This document shows, piece after piece, positions 42,651 through 52,463 of a stretch of 64,000 nt of DNA. Numbering within the stretch: the first letter of the stretch is position 1; each line of letters starts with the position of its first letter. A model generated the notes under the pieces. That model was not told where the DNA came from, ran no database searches, and worked only from the letters and a program-made list of their open reading frames with translations. The stretch is from Oceaniglobus ichthyenteri (GTDB lineage: Bacteria > Pseudomonadota > Alphaproteobacteria > Rhodobacterales > Rhodobacteraceae), in NCBI RefSeq assembly GCF_003057885.1, contig NZ_QAGK01000002.1, forward strand, positions 124,001 through 188,000, given 5' to 3'. The position numbers were made by a program, and so were the translations under genes.

Positions 42651-43297
42651 CGCAGGGTGAGGCCGCTGATCTGCCCGGCCGATTGTGTGTTGGTATCATC
42701 GCTGTCGGCCGACACGGCGACACCGACCAAGGCACCCGGCGCACCGCCAAAGGCGCGGGAAAAATCGCGGGCCAAGTCCACGTTTTCATTGAACGATCCG
42801 GTGCCAGCCCCGCGCAAAATCACGGTTTTGCCGCGCGCCCCCAAATAGGGCGAGGCCAGGATTTGCCCCCGCGTGTGGGCACCGCCCCAGACAAACATCA
42901 GAACGCGGGCATCAGGATTGGCCAATAGTTTGCGAATATTCCCCGATCCGGCGTTGGCCTCGGTCACATCCCGGGGCAGAAACACGAAATACATCGATGC
43001 GTTGCGATCATCGCCACCCTTGCGCGTCAGATCCGTGGGCGGCACCGATGCTGTTACATCCCATCTCCACGCGGCGCTTTGTGTGCTCCAATCGGCCTGC
43101 GGCACCCGTTGCCAGATCAACGAGGCGGCATCATCGGACCGGAACGCCAATGTATTGCCCGCCTGACGGAAGTTGACCTTGGAAAACAGGCTGAATTTCT
43201 GCTCGGTCCAGCCGGAAAAGGCAAGTTGTCCGCCGTGGGCCGCCCCGGCCAGACATCCAGCCACAAGGACCGCTGTCATGCTAAGTCGGAAAACCAT
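42647..43297 (-). CDS. DUF3047-family exported protein
   Basis: A 216-residue protein with a signal peptide ending AHGG before QLAFSGW. The sequence FRQAGNTLAFRSDDAASLIWQR, ...AWRWDVTASVPPTDLTRKGGDDRNASMYFVFLPRD is the family core, reading as a beta-sandwich of unknown function (known only as a domain of unknown function). ATG 43297 has AAGGA seven bases upstream. Overlaps the convergent lipoprotein gene at its 3' end. Confidence 0.85.
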   Translation of the reverse strand: MVFRLSMTAVLVAGCLAGAAHGGQLAFSGWTEQKFSLFSKVNFRQAGNTLAFRSDDAASLIWQRVPQADWSTQSAAWRWDVTASVPPTDLTRKGGDDRNASMYFVFLPRDVTEANAGSGNIRKLLANPDARVLMFVWGGAHTRGQILASPYLGARGKTVILRGAGTGSFNENVDLARDFSRAFGGAPGALVGVAVSADSDDTNTQSAGQISGLTLR

Positions 43298-43391
43298 CAC
43301 TTGTTCCTTTCACGCCTGTTTCCCCTAACATTGCGCGATTGCGGCAAAGGGCCAGTCACTTTACCGTTAACCTCACGGTCATCTTTTGGGG

Positions 43392-44756
43392 TTAAATGGT
43401 GGCTTGCAGGTCAAGCAACGTGCGCCGATACGCGTGCATAATTGCGGTGCGGTGAATATGACACCCGTTTTGCACCATATGCCGCCCGGCCGACCAGACA
43501 TCGCTGATCAAACCATCGTCGCCCGCGAAAATCCAACTGTCGAGCAGGACATCCCCCGTGCGCCCCACCAAAGGCAACGCCCCATCGTCAAGGCACAGCA
43601 GATCGGCCCAAACGCCGGTTCTGATCGCCCCTGTATCGCGGCCTGTGGCCAATGCCCCGCCGCCAAGCACCGCATCGAACAACCGCCGACCGGTGCTGTG
43701 ATGCCCGGTGGCCAAAGCCGCGCGGCTATGATCGCGCAAGCGTTGGGAATATTCCAGCGTGCGCAATTCCTCGCTCAGCGAAATGCGAATGTTGCTGTCT
43801 GATCCAATGGCGATTCTGCCGCCCTGTTGCATCCAGCGCACGCCGTCAAAAATCCCGTCGCCCAGATTGCTTTCGGTGATCGGGCACAATCCGGCATTCG
43901 CGCCCGAGCGGGCAAGCGCCACGGTTTCCGACGGCATCATCTGCGTGCAATGGATGAGACACCACCGCGCATCCAGCCCCATGTTTGCCAGCGCCCATTC
44001 AACCGGGCGTGCGCCCCGATGATGGCGCACCTCGTCCACCTCGGCGATCTGTTCGGCCAGATGCATGTGAATCGGGCCATCCGGAAACAAATCGCCATAC
44101 CCCGCCAGATCACCCGCCCCGACCGCGCGCAAGGAATGGGGCGCCACCCCCAGATTTGTATCAGGCGGCAAATGGCGCAGCGCCTTGGCCGCCGCGTCAT
44201 GTAATACCTGAAACCTTTCGAAATCGTTGCCAAAACGGATTTGCCCCGCGCCAAGGCCGCGCCCGTCGCACCCGCCAAATTGATAATGCACCGGCAACAA
44301 ACAGAGCCCGATGCCGGTTTGATCGGCCGCGGCGGCAATCCGGTCCGAGGTTTCAGCGATATTGTCATAGGGAATACCGCCCGGTTGGTGGTGCAGATAA
44401 TGAAATTCGGCAGACGCGGCATAGCCGGATTCCAACATTTCCATCTGCGCCAAGGCCGTGATTGTTTCGATGTGTTCGGGGGTCAGATGATCGAGAAACC
44501 GAAACATCAACTGCCGCCATGTCCAAAAACTGTCGCCGGGGTTGGAGCCGCGCCCCTCGGTCAATCCGGCCATGGCCCGTTGAAACCCGTGAGAATGCAC
44601 ATTCACCGGCGCGGGCAACAAAATACCATATCCCAGGCCAACCTGCGCCACACCTGCCCTGACCGCGGCGATCCGCCCGTCTTTGCCGATTTGCACCGAT
44701 ACGTCGCGCGCCCATCCCTGTGGCAGCAGTGCGTGACGTGCCCAGATTGTGTTCAT
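43392..44756 (-). CDS. hutF: Formimidoylglutamate deiminase
   Basis: A 454-residue amidohydrolase that converts N-formimidoyl-glutamate to N-formyl-glutamate and ammonia in the alternative histidine degradation route. Metal ligands: LPAPVNVHSHGFQRAMAG, HMHLAEQIAEVDE, WCLIHCTQM and IAIGSDSNIRISL. Length and start match HutF. No hutU, hutH, hutG or hutI is in the window, so the remainder of the pathway must be elsewhere. The neighbouring TauE gene lies 85 bases upstream on the same strand. Confidence 0.9.
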   Translation of the reverse strand: MNTIWARHALLPQGWARDVSVQIGKDGRIAAVRAGVAQVGLGYGILLPAPVNVHSHGFQRAMAGLTEGRGSNPGDSFWTWRQLMFRFLDHLTPEHIETITALAQMEMLESGYAASAEFHYLHHQPGGIPYDNIAETSDRIAAAADQTGIGLCLLPVHYQFGGCDGRGLGAGQIRFGNDFERFQVLHDAAAKALRHLPPDTNLGVAPHSLRAVGAGDLAGYGDLFPDGPIHMHLAEQIAEVDEVRHHRGARPVEWALANMGLDARWCLIHCTQMMPSETVALARSGANAGLCPITESNLGDGIFDGVRWMQQGGRIAIGSDSNIRISLSEELRTLEYSQRLRDHSRAALATGHHSTGRRLFDAVLGGGALATGRDTGAIRTGVWADLLCLDDGALPLVGRTGDVLLDSWIFAGDDGLISDVWSAGRHMVQNGCHIHRTAIMHAYRRTLLDLQATI

Positions 44757-44840
44757 CATGCCCCCATCTGATGATCGGTATTGCGGCCATGATATGATTG
44801 CGCGATCAGATCTTGCCAGATCATGAAACGCAAAATCCAA

Positions 44841-45590
44841 TCATCCGGCAAAGAACAACACCGTCATCACCGCACCGACGAACACCACAAACCAGCGCAG
44901 GATGTTGGTGTTTTTGATCCGGCGACTGGTGTAGGCGCCGAAATATCCCCCCGCCGTGGCGGCCAATGCCATCGGGATCGCCACCTTCCAGACGATCAGC
45001 CCGGCCAGGATGAATGCAATCGCCGATGTAAGCGAGAGGATGGCAGACAGCACGTTTTTCAACCCATTCATCGCGTGCAGATCGGTAAAACCCAACAATC
45101 CAAACGTCGCCAAAAGGATGATTCCCAAGCCGCCGTTGAAATATCCGCCGTAGATCGACACACAAATAAGCGCCACCGCCGAAATGATCGGCCCTGCCGG
45201 TGCCACACCGCGCCGCGACAAATATCGCGTGAATGCCGGGCCAATGGCAAACAGAACGGTTGAAATCAGCAACAGCCAGGGCACAATGCCGGAAAATGCC
45301 TGATCTGATGTCTGGATCAGCAATAATGCCCCCAATAATCCGGCAAATACCGAAATTATGATCACAGACCGCAGGGCCAAGCTGCCTTGTTGGCGAATAT
45401 TATGGCGAAATGCCCACGCACTTGCGATGTAGCCGGGCAAGACAACCAATGTGGCCGTCGCATTTGCCGAAACCGTTGGAATCCCGGTCCAGACGAGTGC
45501 GGGAAATGTTAAAAACGTTCCGCCACCGGCAACCGCATTCAGCGCCCCGGCACCAAAGCTTGCCAGACATAGGATGAGCAGTTCAATCAT
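44841..45590 (-). CDS. TauE/SafE-family anion exporter
   Basis: A 249-residue protein with about eight hydrophobic segments. The two-fold signature is seen in AGALNAVAGGGTFLTFPALV and CVSIYGGYFNGGLGIILLA. It is more typical of sulfite/organoanion exporters than the copy at 9896-10648. Lies upstream of hutF on the same strand, so it may be co-transcribed, but there is no obvious metabolic link. Substrate unknown. Confidence 0.9.
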   Translation of the reverse strand: MIELLILCLASFGAGALNAVAGGGTFLTFPALVWTGIPTVSANATATLVVLPGYIASAWAFRHNIRQQGSLALRSVIIISVFAGLLGALLLIQTSDQAFSGIVPWLLLISTVLFAIGPAFTRYLSRRGVAPAGPIISAVALICVSIYGGYFNGGLGIILLATFGLLGFTDLHAMNGLKNVLSAILSLTSAIAFILAGLIVWKVAIPMALAATAGGYFGAYTSRRIKNTNILRWFVVFVGAVMTVLFFAG

Positions 45591-45663
45591 ATCCTGATCC
45601 TAACGGTTTCTCAGGTCAGGGTATTGGCATCTATCCTGTCGCGCTGCAATTACGCTTGGCAGA

Positions 45664-46026
45664 TCAATCTGCGCGCTCCAACAGCTCAATCCGGTTACCA
45701 AACGGATCCGAGACATACAGCCGGTTGAACCCCGGGAAATCGCCATTGGATTCAAACGTGACACCCGCCGCATCCAAAGCATCACGCGCCATGGAAAGGG
45801 AGGCCACCAAAAACCCCGGATGCGCCTTTTTTGACGCGGCAAACGGTGTTTCCACCCCCAGATGCACCCGCACCGATCCGGTTTGAAACCACACGCCGCC
45901 CTTTTTTGCCAATTCGGGGGGCTTTGGTTCTTCGTACATACGCAAAACGCCGCTGTAAAACGCGCGTGCATCGGCCTCGCCATCCTGTGGCATGGCCAGT
46001 TGCACATGGTGCAGGCCCATCAACAT
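45664..46026 (-). CDS. VOC-family (glyoxalase/dioxygenase fold) protein
   Basis: A 120-residue vicinal-oxygen-chelate protein: LHHVQLAMPQDGE at the N-terminus, VRVHLGVE in the middle, and NRLYVSDPFGNRIELLER at the end. The first His and final Glu are placed as metal ligands in this fold. Role unknown. It is the last gene of the peptide ABC operon, 26 bases after the second ATPase, an unusual passenger. Confidence 0.85.
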   Translation of the reverse strand: MLMGLHHVQLAMPQDGEADARAFYSGVLRMYEEPKPPELAKKGGVWFQTGSVRVHLGVETPFAASKKAHPGFLVASLSMARDALDAAGVTFESNGDFPGFNRLYVSDPFGNRIELLERAD

Positions 46027-46052
46027 CCCGTATCCCTCCGTTTGCCGAGGTT

Positions 46053-46799
46053 TCAGGCCCCGATCGAATTGCGCAACAGCTCTTGCGAATAAGGATGCTC
46101 GGCTTTTTGTGCGCGCAGCGCCGCCACATCCATCACTTCCACGATCCGGCTGTCTTTCATCACCGCCAGCCGTTCACACATATGCCCGACCACCGCCAGA
46201 TCATGAGACACCATCACATAGGTCAGGCCATGTTCGGCCCGCAAATCCGTCAGCAGGTTCAGAATTTCAGCCTGTACCGATACATCCAATGCCGAAGTCG
46301 GCTCGTCCAGCAATAAAATTCTGGGTTCTGCCGCCAATGCGCGGGCAATCGCCACCCGTTGACGTTGCCCACCCGACAATTGGTGGGGATAGCGGAACCT
46401 GAATTTCTGCCCCAATCCCACGTCGTCCAGCAATTTGGTGACACGGGTATCGATATCGCGAAATCCGTGCAGATGCAGGGTTTCGCCCAGCACCCCATCA
46501 ACCGAATGGCGCGGGTGCAGCGATGCATAGGGGTCTTGAAACACCATCTGCACCAGTTTGTAGAATGATTTCACCCGCTTTTGCGTCAATGGCCGACCAT
46601 CAACCGTAATTGACCCATCCCATTGCGGCGCCAACCCGGTGATCGCCTTTAGGATCGTTGATTTGCCCGATCCCGATTCCCCAACCAGACCGAAACTTTC
46701 GCCCTTGGCGACGTCAAACGTCGCGCCTTGCACCGCATCAACCCGGCTGCGCCCGCTGCCAAACCACACGTTCAGGTTTTCAACTGATAACATGCTCAT
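46053..46799 (-). CDS. Peptide/nickel ABC transporter ATP-binding protein (DppF-type)
   Basis: A 248-residue ATPase. Walker A GESGSGKST, Q-loop VQMVFQDPYASLHPRHS, signature LSGGQRQRVAIARAL, Walker B ILLLDEPTSALD. The phrase DPYASLHPR is diagnostic of OppF/DppF. Shorter than the usual 320, lacking the C-terminal oligopeptide-binding extension, as some systems do. Start overlaps the stop of the preceding ATPase (ATGA). Confidence 0.92.
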   Translation of the reverse strand: MSMLSVENLNVWFGSGRSRVDAVQGATFDVAKGESFGLVGESGSGKSTILKAITGLAPQWDGSITVDGRPLTQKRVKSFYKLVQMVFQDPYASLHPRHSVDGVLGETLHLHGFRDIDTRVTKLLDDVGLGQKFRFRYPHQLSGGQRQRVAIARALAAEPRILLLDEPTSALDVSVQAEILNLLTDLRAEHGLTYVMVSHDLAVVGHMCERLAVMKDSRIVEVMDVAALRAQKAEHPYSQELLRNSIGA

Positions 46800-47650
46800 G
46801 CCCGGCCACTCACACTGGGGGCGGTTGACCAGGCCGGATCGCGGCGCAAGACCTCAAGTTTTTCGCGCGGTTCATTCAAACGTGGCAGAGAATTCAGCAA
46901 ACCGCGGGTATAGGGGTGCTGTGCCTCGTGCAACCTGTCGGCGCGGCACACTTCGACAACGCGCCCGGCATACATGATCAGCACCCGATCACAGAAATCG
47001 GCCACCAGATTCAAATCGTGGCTGATGAAAATCAAACCCATGCCCCGCGATGTGACCAGATCATCCATGATCGACAAAACCTGCCGCTGCACGCTCACAT
47101 CCAGCGCGCTGGTGGGTTCATCGGCAATCAGGATTTGTGGCGAGGGTATCAGCATCATCGCGATCATGATCCGTTGCCCCATCCCGCCTGACATTTCATG
47201 GGGATAGGCGGCCATCACCCGTCCGGGATCACGGATCGATACCGATTCCAGCGCCTCAAGCGATGCCTGTCGCGCCTCTTTGCGGCCGGATTTATTGGCC
47301 AGACGATAGGCCTCGATCAATTGTTCGCCAATGCTCATCACCGGATTAAGGGAAAATTTAGGGTCTTGCATCACCATTGAAATCTGTTGCCCACGCACGG
47401 CGCGCATGTCGCGTTCCGACAGGTCCAACAGATTGCGGTCACCCAGCCTGATATGATCGGCCTCGACAATGCCGGGGGGCCGGATCAGGCGCAAGATCGC
47501 GCGCCCGGTCATGGATTTGCCACTGCCCGATTCACCCACAATGCCCAGCCGTTCACGGCCCAGAGTGAACGAGACACCGCGCACCGCATCAAACACGCCC
47601 TGACGGGTCGGAAATTTCACCCACAGATTTTCAACATCCAAAAGCGTCAT
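46796..47650 (-). CDS. Peptide ABC transporter ATP-binding protein (DppD-type)
   Basis: A 284-residue ATPase. Walker A GESGSGKS, QDPKFSLNPVMSIGEQ, signature MSGGMGQRIMIAMMLIP, Walker B ILIADEPTSALD, and C-terminal HPYTRGLLNSLPRL. LNPVMSIGEQ is typical of OppD/DppD. It pairs with the DppF-type ATPase downstream. Start overlaps the preceding permease stop. Confidence 0.92.
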   Translation of the reverse strand: MTLLDVENLWVKFPTRQGVFDAVRGVSFTLGRERLGIVGESGSGKSMTGRAILRLIRPPGIVEADHIRLGDRNLLDLSERDMRAVRGQQISMVMQDPKFSLNPVMSIGEQLIEAYRLANKSGRKEARQASLEALESVSIRDPGRVMAAYPHEMSGGMGQRIMIAMMLIPSPQILIADEPTSALDVSVQRQVLSIMDDLVTSRGMGLIFISHDLNLVADFCDRVLIMYAGRVVEVCRADRLHEAQHPYTRGLLNSLPRLNEPREKLEVLRRDPAWSTAPSVSGRA

Positions 47651-48558
47651 TTGCCGGCATCCTTTGGGTCAAGCACATCGCGCAGCCCGTCGCCGAGCAG
47701 GTTGAACGCAAGCGATACTGTGAAAATCGCGAGGCCCGGCATCGTAGCCACCCACCAGTGATCCAGAATAAACCGCCGCCCTTCCGATATCATTGCGCCC
47801 CATTCCGGGCTGGGCGGTTGCGCGCCAAGGCCCAAAAACCCAAGGCCCGCCGCCGCCAGAATGATACCCGCCATATCCAATGTGACCCGTACGATCAGCG
47901 ATGAAATGCACAAAGGCCAAATGTGTTTGGTGATAATGCGCAACGGCCCCGCACCCTGCAGCCTGATCGCGCTGATGTAATCCGAGGCGCGAATGGTCAG
48001 GGTTTCGGCCCGCGCGATCCGCGCATAGGGCGGCCACGCGGTCAGTGAAATGGCCAAAACTGCGTTTTCGATCCCCGCGCCCAACGCGGCCACAAAAGCC
48101 AAGGCAAGAACGAGCCGTGGAAACGCCAGGAAAATATCGGTGATCCGCATCAAAATCGTATCGGTCCAACCGCCGGCAAACCCCGCCACAGTACCAATCA
48201 AAAGCCCCGCAACCGGTGCAATCAACGCCACCAGCGCCACGATATACAATGTGATCCGCGAGCCATGTATCAGCCGCGAAAGAATGTCGCGCCCCAAACT
48301 GTCGGTGCCCAAAATGTGCCCCTCGGTGCCCAAAGGCTTTAACCGATTGCCCAAATCCTGAACAAATGGATCATAGGGCGACAGCAGCGGCGCAAAGGCC
48401 GCGATCAGAAGCAAAGCAATCAGGATGCCCAGACCGATCATGGCCATGGAATTGCCCCGAAACGACAGCCAGCCTTTGTAAAACGCCGCCGCGCGGGCAT
48501 GGCGGCGCGATGTTGGTGTTTCACTCAGCAACCATTGGCGCAGGGTCTGTTCGCTCAT
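47647..48558 (-). CDS. Peptide ABC transporter permease (DppC-type)
   Basis: A 303-residue inner-membrane permease with an N-terminal cytoplasmic part and about six membrane helices. HILGTDSLGRDILSRLIHGSR is the family hallmark; the coupling loop is SDYISAIRLQGAGPLRIITK. Starts 10 bases after the DppB-type gene, and its stop overlaps the ATPase start. Confidence 0.93.
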   Translation of the reverse strand: MSEQTLRQWLLSETPTSRRHARAAAFYKGWLSFRGNSMAMIGLGILIALLLIAAFAPLLSPYDPFVQDLGNRLKPLGTEGHILGTDSLGRDILSRLIHGSRITLYIVALVALIAPVAGLLIGTVAGFAGGWTDTILMRITDIFLAFPRLVLALAFVAALGAGIENAVLAISLTAWPPYARIARAETLTIRASDYISAIRLQGAGPLRIITKHIWPLCISSLIVRVTLDMAGIILAAAGLGFLGLGAQPPSPEWGAMISEGRRFILDHWWVATMPGLAIFTVSLAFNLLGDGLRDVLDPKDAGK

Positions 48559-48567
48559 CGGGTCACC

Positions 48568-49626
48568 TTATTTCGCACGGGGGTCAAACACCTTATACAA
48601 AAGGTCGGAAAAGATATTCAGCAGGATAAAGATCAGGCCAACCACCACAGTGCCGCCCAATACAGCATTCATATCGGCGCTGAGCAACGCAGTGGTGATA
48701 TAGCTGCCGATGCCGGGCCAGGAAAATATGATCTCGGTCAAAACCGAACCTTCCAGCAATCCGGCATAAGACAGCGCGATCACCGTGATCAATTGCACAC
48801 GGATGTTGCGAAACGCATGGCGCCAGACGACATCCCATTCGCTCATCCCTTTTACACGCGCGGTGGTGACATATTCGGCACTCAGCTGTTCCAACATGAA
48901 CGAACGTGTCATCCGGCTGATGTAGGCCAAGGAATAATATCCCAGCAATGAGGCGGGCAGAATCAGGTGGGAAAACGCATTTCGAAACACATCCCAATTG
49001 CCATCAATCGCCGCATCCACCAAAATCATACCGGTGATTGTCGGCACGATATCCACATAGAAGATATCCAACCGCCCCGGTCCGCCAACCCAGCCCAGAA
49101 TGCCGTAAAAGATCAATAATCCGATCAATCCAAGCCAGAAAATAGGCATGGAATATCCGATAAGTGCAACAACCCGCGCAATTTGATCAATCCAGGTGCC
49201 GCGCTTTACGGCCGCCACAACACCCAAAGGCACGCCCAAAACCACGCCAAACACGACGCCAAGCGTGGCCAGTTCCAGCGTGGCGGGAAACACGCGCAAG
49301 ATGTCTTCCGAGACAGGGCGCGAATTCAACGTTGAGATGCCGAAATCACCCCGCAACACATCACCGACATAGATAAAGAATTGCACGATCAGAGGCTTGT
49401 CCAATCCCAACGCCTCGTAGGTTGCGTCATAGGTCGATTGGCTGGCGCGTTCGCCGACAATGGCCAGAACCGGATCAATCGGCATGACCCGGCCAATGAT
49501 GAACGTCACGAACAGCAGGCCCAACATCGTTACGGCGATGCTGGTCAGGGTGCGCAAACTGCCCATTGCGAATGCGGCGAAAGGCGCGCCAAGACGCCTT
49601 TCGCCTGTGTTGTCGCTCAGCGACAC
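48568..49626 (-). CDS. Peptide ABC transporter permease (DppB-type)
   Basis: A 352-residue permease, about six membrane helices. The DppB hallmarks are the N-terminal LGLLFVTFIIGRVMPIDPV and the coupling loop AEYVTTARVKGMSEWDVVWR with SYAGLLEGSVLTEIIFSWPG. A GTG start at 49626 directly follows the binding-protein stop. Works with the DppC-type permease to form the channel. Confidence 0.93.
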   Translation of the reverse strand: MSLSDNTGERRLGAPFAAFAMGSLRTLTSIAVTMLGLLFVTFIIGRVMPIDPVLAIVGERASQSTYDATYEALGLDKPLIVQFFIYVGDVLRGDFGISTLNSRPVSEDILRVFPATLELATLGVVFGVVLGVPLGVVAAVKRGTWIDQIARVVALIGYSMPIFWLGLIGLLIFYGILGWVGGPGRLDIFYVDIVPTITGMILVDAAIDGNWDVFRNAFSHLILPASLLGYYSLAYISRMTRSFMLEQLSAEYVTTARVKGMSEWDVVWRHAFRNIRVQLITVIALSYAGLLEGSVLTEIIFSWPGIGSYITTALLSADMNAVLGGTVVVGLIFILLNIFSDLLYKVFDPRAK

Positions 49627-51225
49627 TTACTTCGTCACTTCCCAATAGGCCGCGGCGGTGATCGCCTGACCGGTTGAAAAGTTCTTCACGTTATCGCGCA
49701 GCGCCGATTGCTCGATCTGTTGAAACATGATCGCAAAGGGCGAATTTTCGCGGAAATCCGCCTGAATATCGCGATACATCTGCGCGCGTTTTTCGGTGTC
49801 GCCTTCGGTCACGGCGGCATCAACCTGCGCGCTTAACCCGCCCGTATCCCATGCGTTGCGCCAGGCCAGATATCCGGTTGCGCCTGCCTCGTCGGAATTG
49901 TCGGGGTTATAGGCGAACGTACCGGCGTTGGTCTGCGGGTCAGGATAATCAGGGCCCCATGCCCCCAGGTACATATCCAGTTCACGCGCCCGGTAACGGC
50001 CCAAAATCTGCGCCGCGGTGCCCACGGTGATGTTCATGGTGATGCCAACCTGGGCCATCGCGTTTTGCATGGTCTGGGCGATTTCAATGCGCTCTTGCGC
50101 CTCGCGCACGCCCGCCTCAATCGTCAGGCCCTCGGGCACGCCGGCCTCTTGCAACAGCGCCTTGGCTTTTTCAATGTCCAGGGTGAATGGGTTTTCCTTA
50201 ACCGATCCCAGATAGGTTTGCGGCAAGAAGTTTTGGTGAATGGTGTACTGCCCGTTCAGGAAACTGTCGCGCATCCCCTCGTAATCAATCAGGTATTTCA
50301 TTGCCTGGCGCACTTGCGGCTTGCTCAGCTCGGGGTGCTTTTGGTTGAACGACGCGTACATCAAACGCCCCTTCAACTCTTCAGAGATCACCACACCATC
50401 GGCATCGCGGATCCCGGCAATATCTTCGGGGTTCAGGTTGCGCGCGATGTCGATATCGCCCCGCTCAAGCAGCAACCGCTGTGAGGCGGATTCCTGCACG
50501 TGACGCACGATCACCCGCTCCATCGCGGGCGCGCCCATGTAAAAATCGGGGTTGGATGTCATCGTAACCGATTCGTTCGGTTTCCAGCTTTGAATCTGAT
50601 AGGGGCCGGAACCGGCGCTGTTGGTCGACAACCAGGTGTTGCCCATATCACCGTCAACTTCGTTTTCCATTACCAGCTTTTTATCGACAATGGCGCCGAT
50701 TGTGGCGGTCAGACAGTTCAGAATGAACGATGTGGCATAGCGTTTGTCGGTGGTGATGGTCAGGGTGTTGCCATCGGCCACGATGGTTTCTTCAACGTTT
50801 TCAGGGGTAAAGCCGAATTGCGTCAGAATGAAAGCGGGCGTTTTGTTCAAAATCACCGCCCGGCGCAGGGAAAATTCGGCATCTTCGGCGGTGACCGGGT
50901 TGCCCGAATGGAACGTCACGCCTTCGCGCATGGTGAAGGTGATAGTCTTGCCGTCTTCCGACACCTCCCAGCTTTCGGCCAGATCGGGCCCGTAGCCGGA
51001 TTCAAGATCGGTGGCGTCGAAATTCACCAGTTTCCCATAGACATTGCGCACAACGTCGGATCCGGCAAATTCGAAACTTTGCGCCGGGTCGAGGGTGGTG
51101 ATGTCATCAATCCGGTTCGCGATCACCAACATATTGGCTGGGGTTTCGGCAAAAGCGGTGCCACCGGTGACAGCCACGGCCAGGCCAATCGCAGCCCCCG
51201 AAAGCAGTTTACTGAATGCAGTCAT
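49627..51225 (-). CDS. Peptide ABC transporter substrate-binding protein (SBP_bac_5)
   Basis: A 532-residue periplasmic binding protein. Signal peptide about 1-26 ending AFA before ETPAN. SBP_bac_5 hallmarks include LESGYGPDLAESWEVSEDGK and TFHSGNPVTAEDAEFSLRRA. It delivers dipeptides, oligopeptides or another small ligand to the four-subunit transporter. The dipeptidase upstream supports a dipeptide or D-amino-acid-containing substrate. ATG 51225 with AGAGAGGAT nearby. Confidence 0.93.
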   Translation of the reverse strand: MTAFSKLLSGAAIGLAVAVTGGTAFAETPANMLVIANRIDDITTLDPAQSFEFAGSDVVRNVYGKLVNFDATDLESGYGPDLAESWEVSEDGKTITFTMREGVTFHSGNPVTAEDAEFSLRRAVILNKTPAFILTQFGFTPENVEETIVADGNTLTITTDKRYATSFILNCLTATIGAIVDKKLVMENEVDGDMGNTWLSTNSAGSGPYQIQSWKPNESVTMTSNPDFYMGAPAMERVIVRHVQESASQRLLLERGDIDIARNLNPEDIAGIRDADGVVISEELKGRLMYASFNQKHPELSKPQVRQAMKYLIDYEGMRDSFLNGQYTIHQNFLPQTYLGSVKENPFTLDIEKAKALLQEAGVPEGLTIEAGVREAQERIEIAQTMQNAMAQVGITMNITVGTAAQILGRYRARELDMYLGAWGPDYPDPQTNAGTFAYNPDNSDEAGATGYLAWRNAWDTGGLSAQVDAAVTEGDTEKRAQMYRDIQADFRENSPFAIMFQQIEQSALRDNVKNFSTGQAITAAAYWEVTK

Positions 51226-51264
51226 AACATGATCCTCTCTGTTGTGTATCCGTCGCGTCGGGCG

Positions 51265-52326
51265 TTATTCGCCCCAGGTTTTTTCCAAAACGCGCAGCCA
51301 GTTTTCATGGCATATCTTTGCAATCAACGGCTTATCATATCCATGATCCACCATTGCCTGCCGAAGGTTGGGCAAATCGGCGACAGTGTCCAGCCCTTTT
51401 GGCACCACTGCCCCATCGTAATCCGACCCCAGGCCGACCCGATCTTCGCCCAAACGTTCGATCATATGGTCAATATGGCGCAACATTTGGGCCAAAGGCA
51501 CATCGTTCAACATGCGCCCATCCTCGCGTAAAAATGCCACGGCAAAATTCACACCGACCAATCCATCGCTGTCGCGAATCGCGTCCAACTGCCGATCGGT
51601 CAGGTTGCGCGCATGGGGGCAGATGGCATGGGCGTTGGAATGTGTGGCCACCAAGGGCGCGTTGCTTTGCGCGGCCACATCCCAAAACCCGGCCTCGTTC
51701 AGATGGCTGAGATCAATCAGGATGCGCAATTCATTGCACCGTTTGACCAATCGTTTGCCCGCGTCGGTCAGCCCAGGACCAATATCAGGGGTCGCGGGAT
51801 AGCGAAACGGCACACCATGGCCAAAGATCGTACTGCGGCTCCAAACCGGGCCGAGTGATCGCAGGCCCGCGTGATACAACACATCAAGATTGTGCAATTC
51901 TGGATCAATCGCTTCGGCACCTTCGATATGGAAAATCGCCGCCATTTGCCCGGCGGCCAGGGCGGCGCGAATATCGGCAGCACTGCGGCAGATGCGCAAC
52001 GCGCCCTGCGCCTCAAGCGCGAACAGGATCGCGGCCTGATGCATGACCACCGGCAGGGCCTGTTCCACCGGGATCGGCGTGGGCAGCGGCAGATCATATT
52101 GCGCTTTTGACATCTCGTCGAATTTCGTCGCCAAATCCAGCGGCGACGGCACATAAAGCGCGAAAAACCCGCCACCAAACCCGCCTGCCCGCGATTTTGG
52201 CACATCAATCGCCGCATTGTACCCGTTTGAAAACTGGGCCGCGTTTGCCAACCCACCATTTTTGAACAGCTTCAAAAGCGCATCATTATGGCCATCGAAG
52301 ATTGCAGGTTGTGTTGGGGTTTGCAT
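51265..52326 (-). CDS. Membrane-dipeptidase family (M19) peptidase
   Basis: A 353-residue zinc dipeptidase. IFDGHNDAL holds the first His/Asp ligand pair, AIFHIEGAEAID the bridging Glu, LIDLSHLNEAGFWD and PLVATHSNAHAICPHARNLTD the later histidines, and VGLGSDYDGA an Asp. AAGGA six bases before ATG 52326. Cleaves dipeptides, including L-D forms, in the cytoplasm, since no signal peptide is seen; the ABC importer downstream probably feeds it. Confidence 0.93.
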   Translation of the reverse strand: MQTPTQPAIFDGHNDALLKLFKNGGLANAAQFSNGYNAAIDVPKSRAGGFGGGFFALYVPSPLDLATKFDEMSKAQYDLPLPTPIPVEQALPVVMHQAAILFALEAQGALRICRSAADIRAALAAGQMAAIFHIEGAEAIDPELHNLDVLYHAGLRSLGPVWSRSTIFGHGVPFRYPATPDIGPGLTDAGKRLVKRCNELRILIDLSHLNEAGFWDVAAQSNAPLVATHSNAHAICPHARNLTDRQLDAIRDSDGLVGVNFAVAFLREDGRMLNDVPLAQMLRHIDHMIERLGEDRVGLGSDYDGAVVPKGLDTVADLPNLRQAMVDHGYDKPLIAKICHENWLRVLEKTWGE

Positions 52327-52463
52327 CGGGTTCCTTTTCTTTGATTGCCGCAAGCCCACCCAAGTTCGCCGATCAGACGCGCCTTAAGTGAGCCAACTGG
52401 CGCGGGCCTTTTGCCGCAATACAACAGACCGTGGATTATCCTGCCAGTATTTAGCCATGGAAA

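Noticed and set aside
43340-43400. Possible CtrA half sites (TTAA) between DUF3047 and hutF
   Set aside because: The TTAA pairs are not seven bases apart, unlike the site at 37880-37894.
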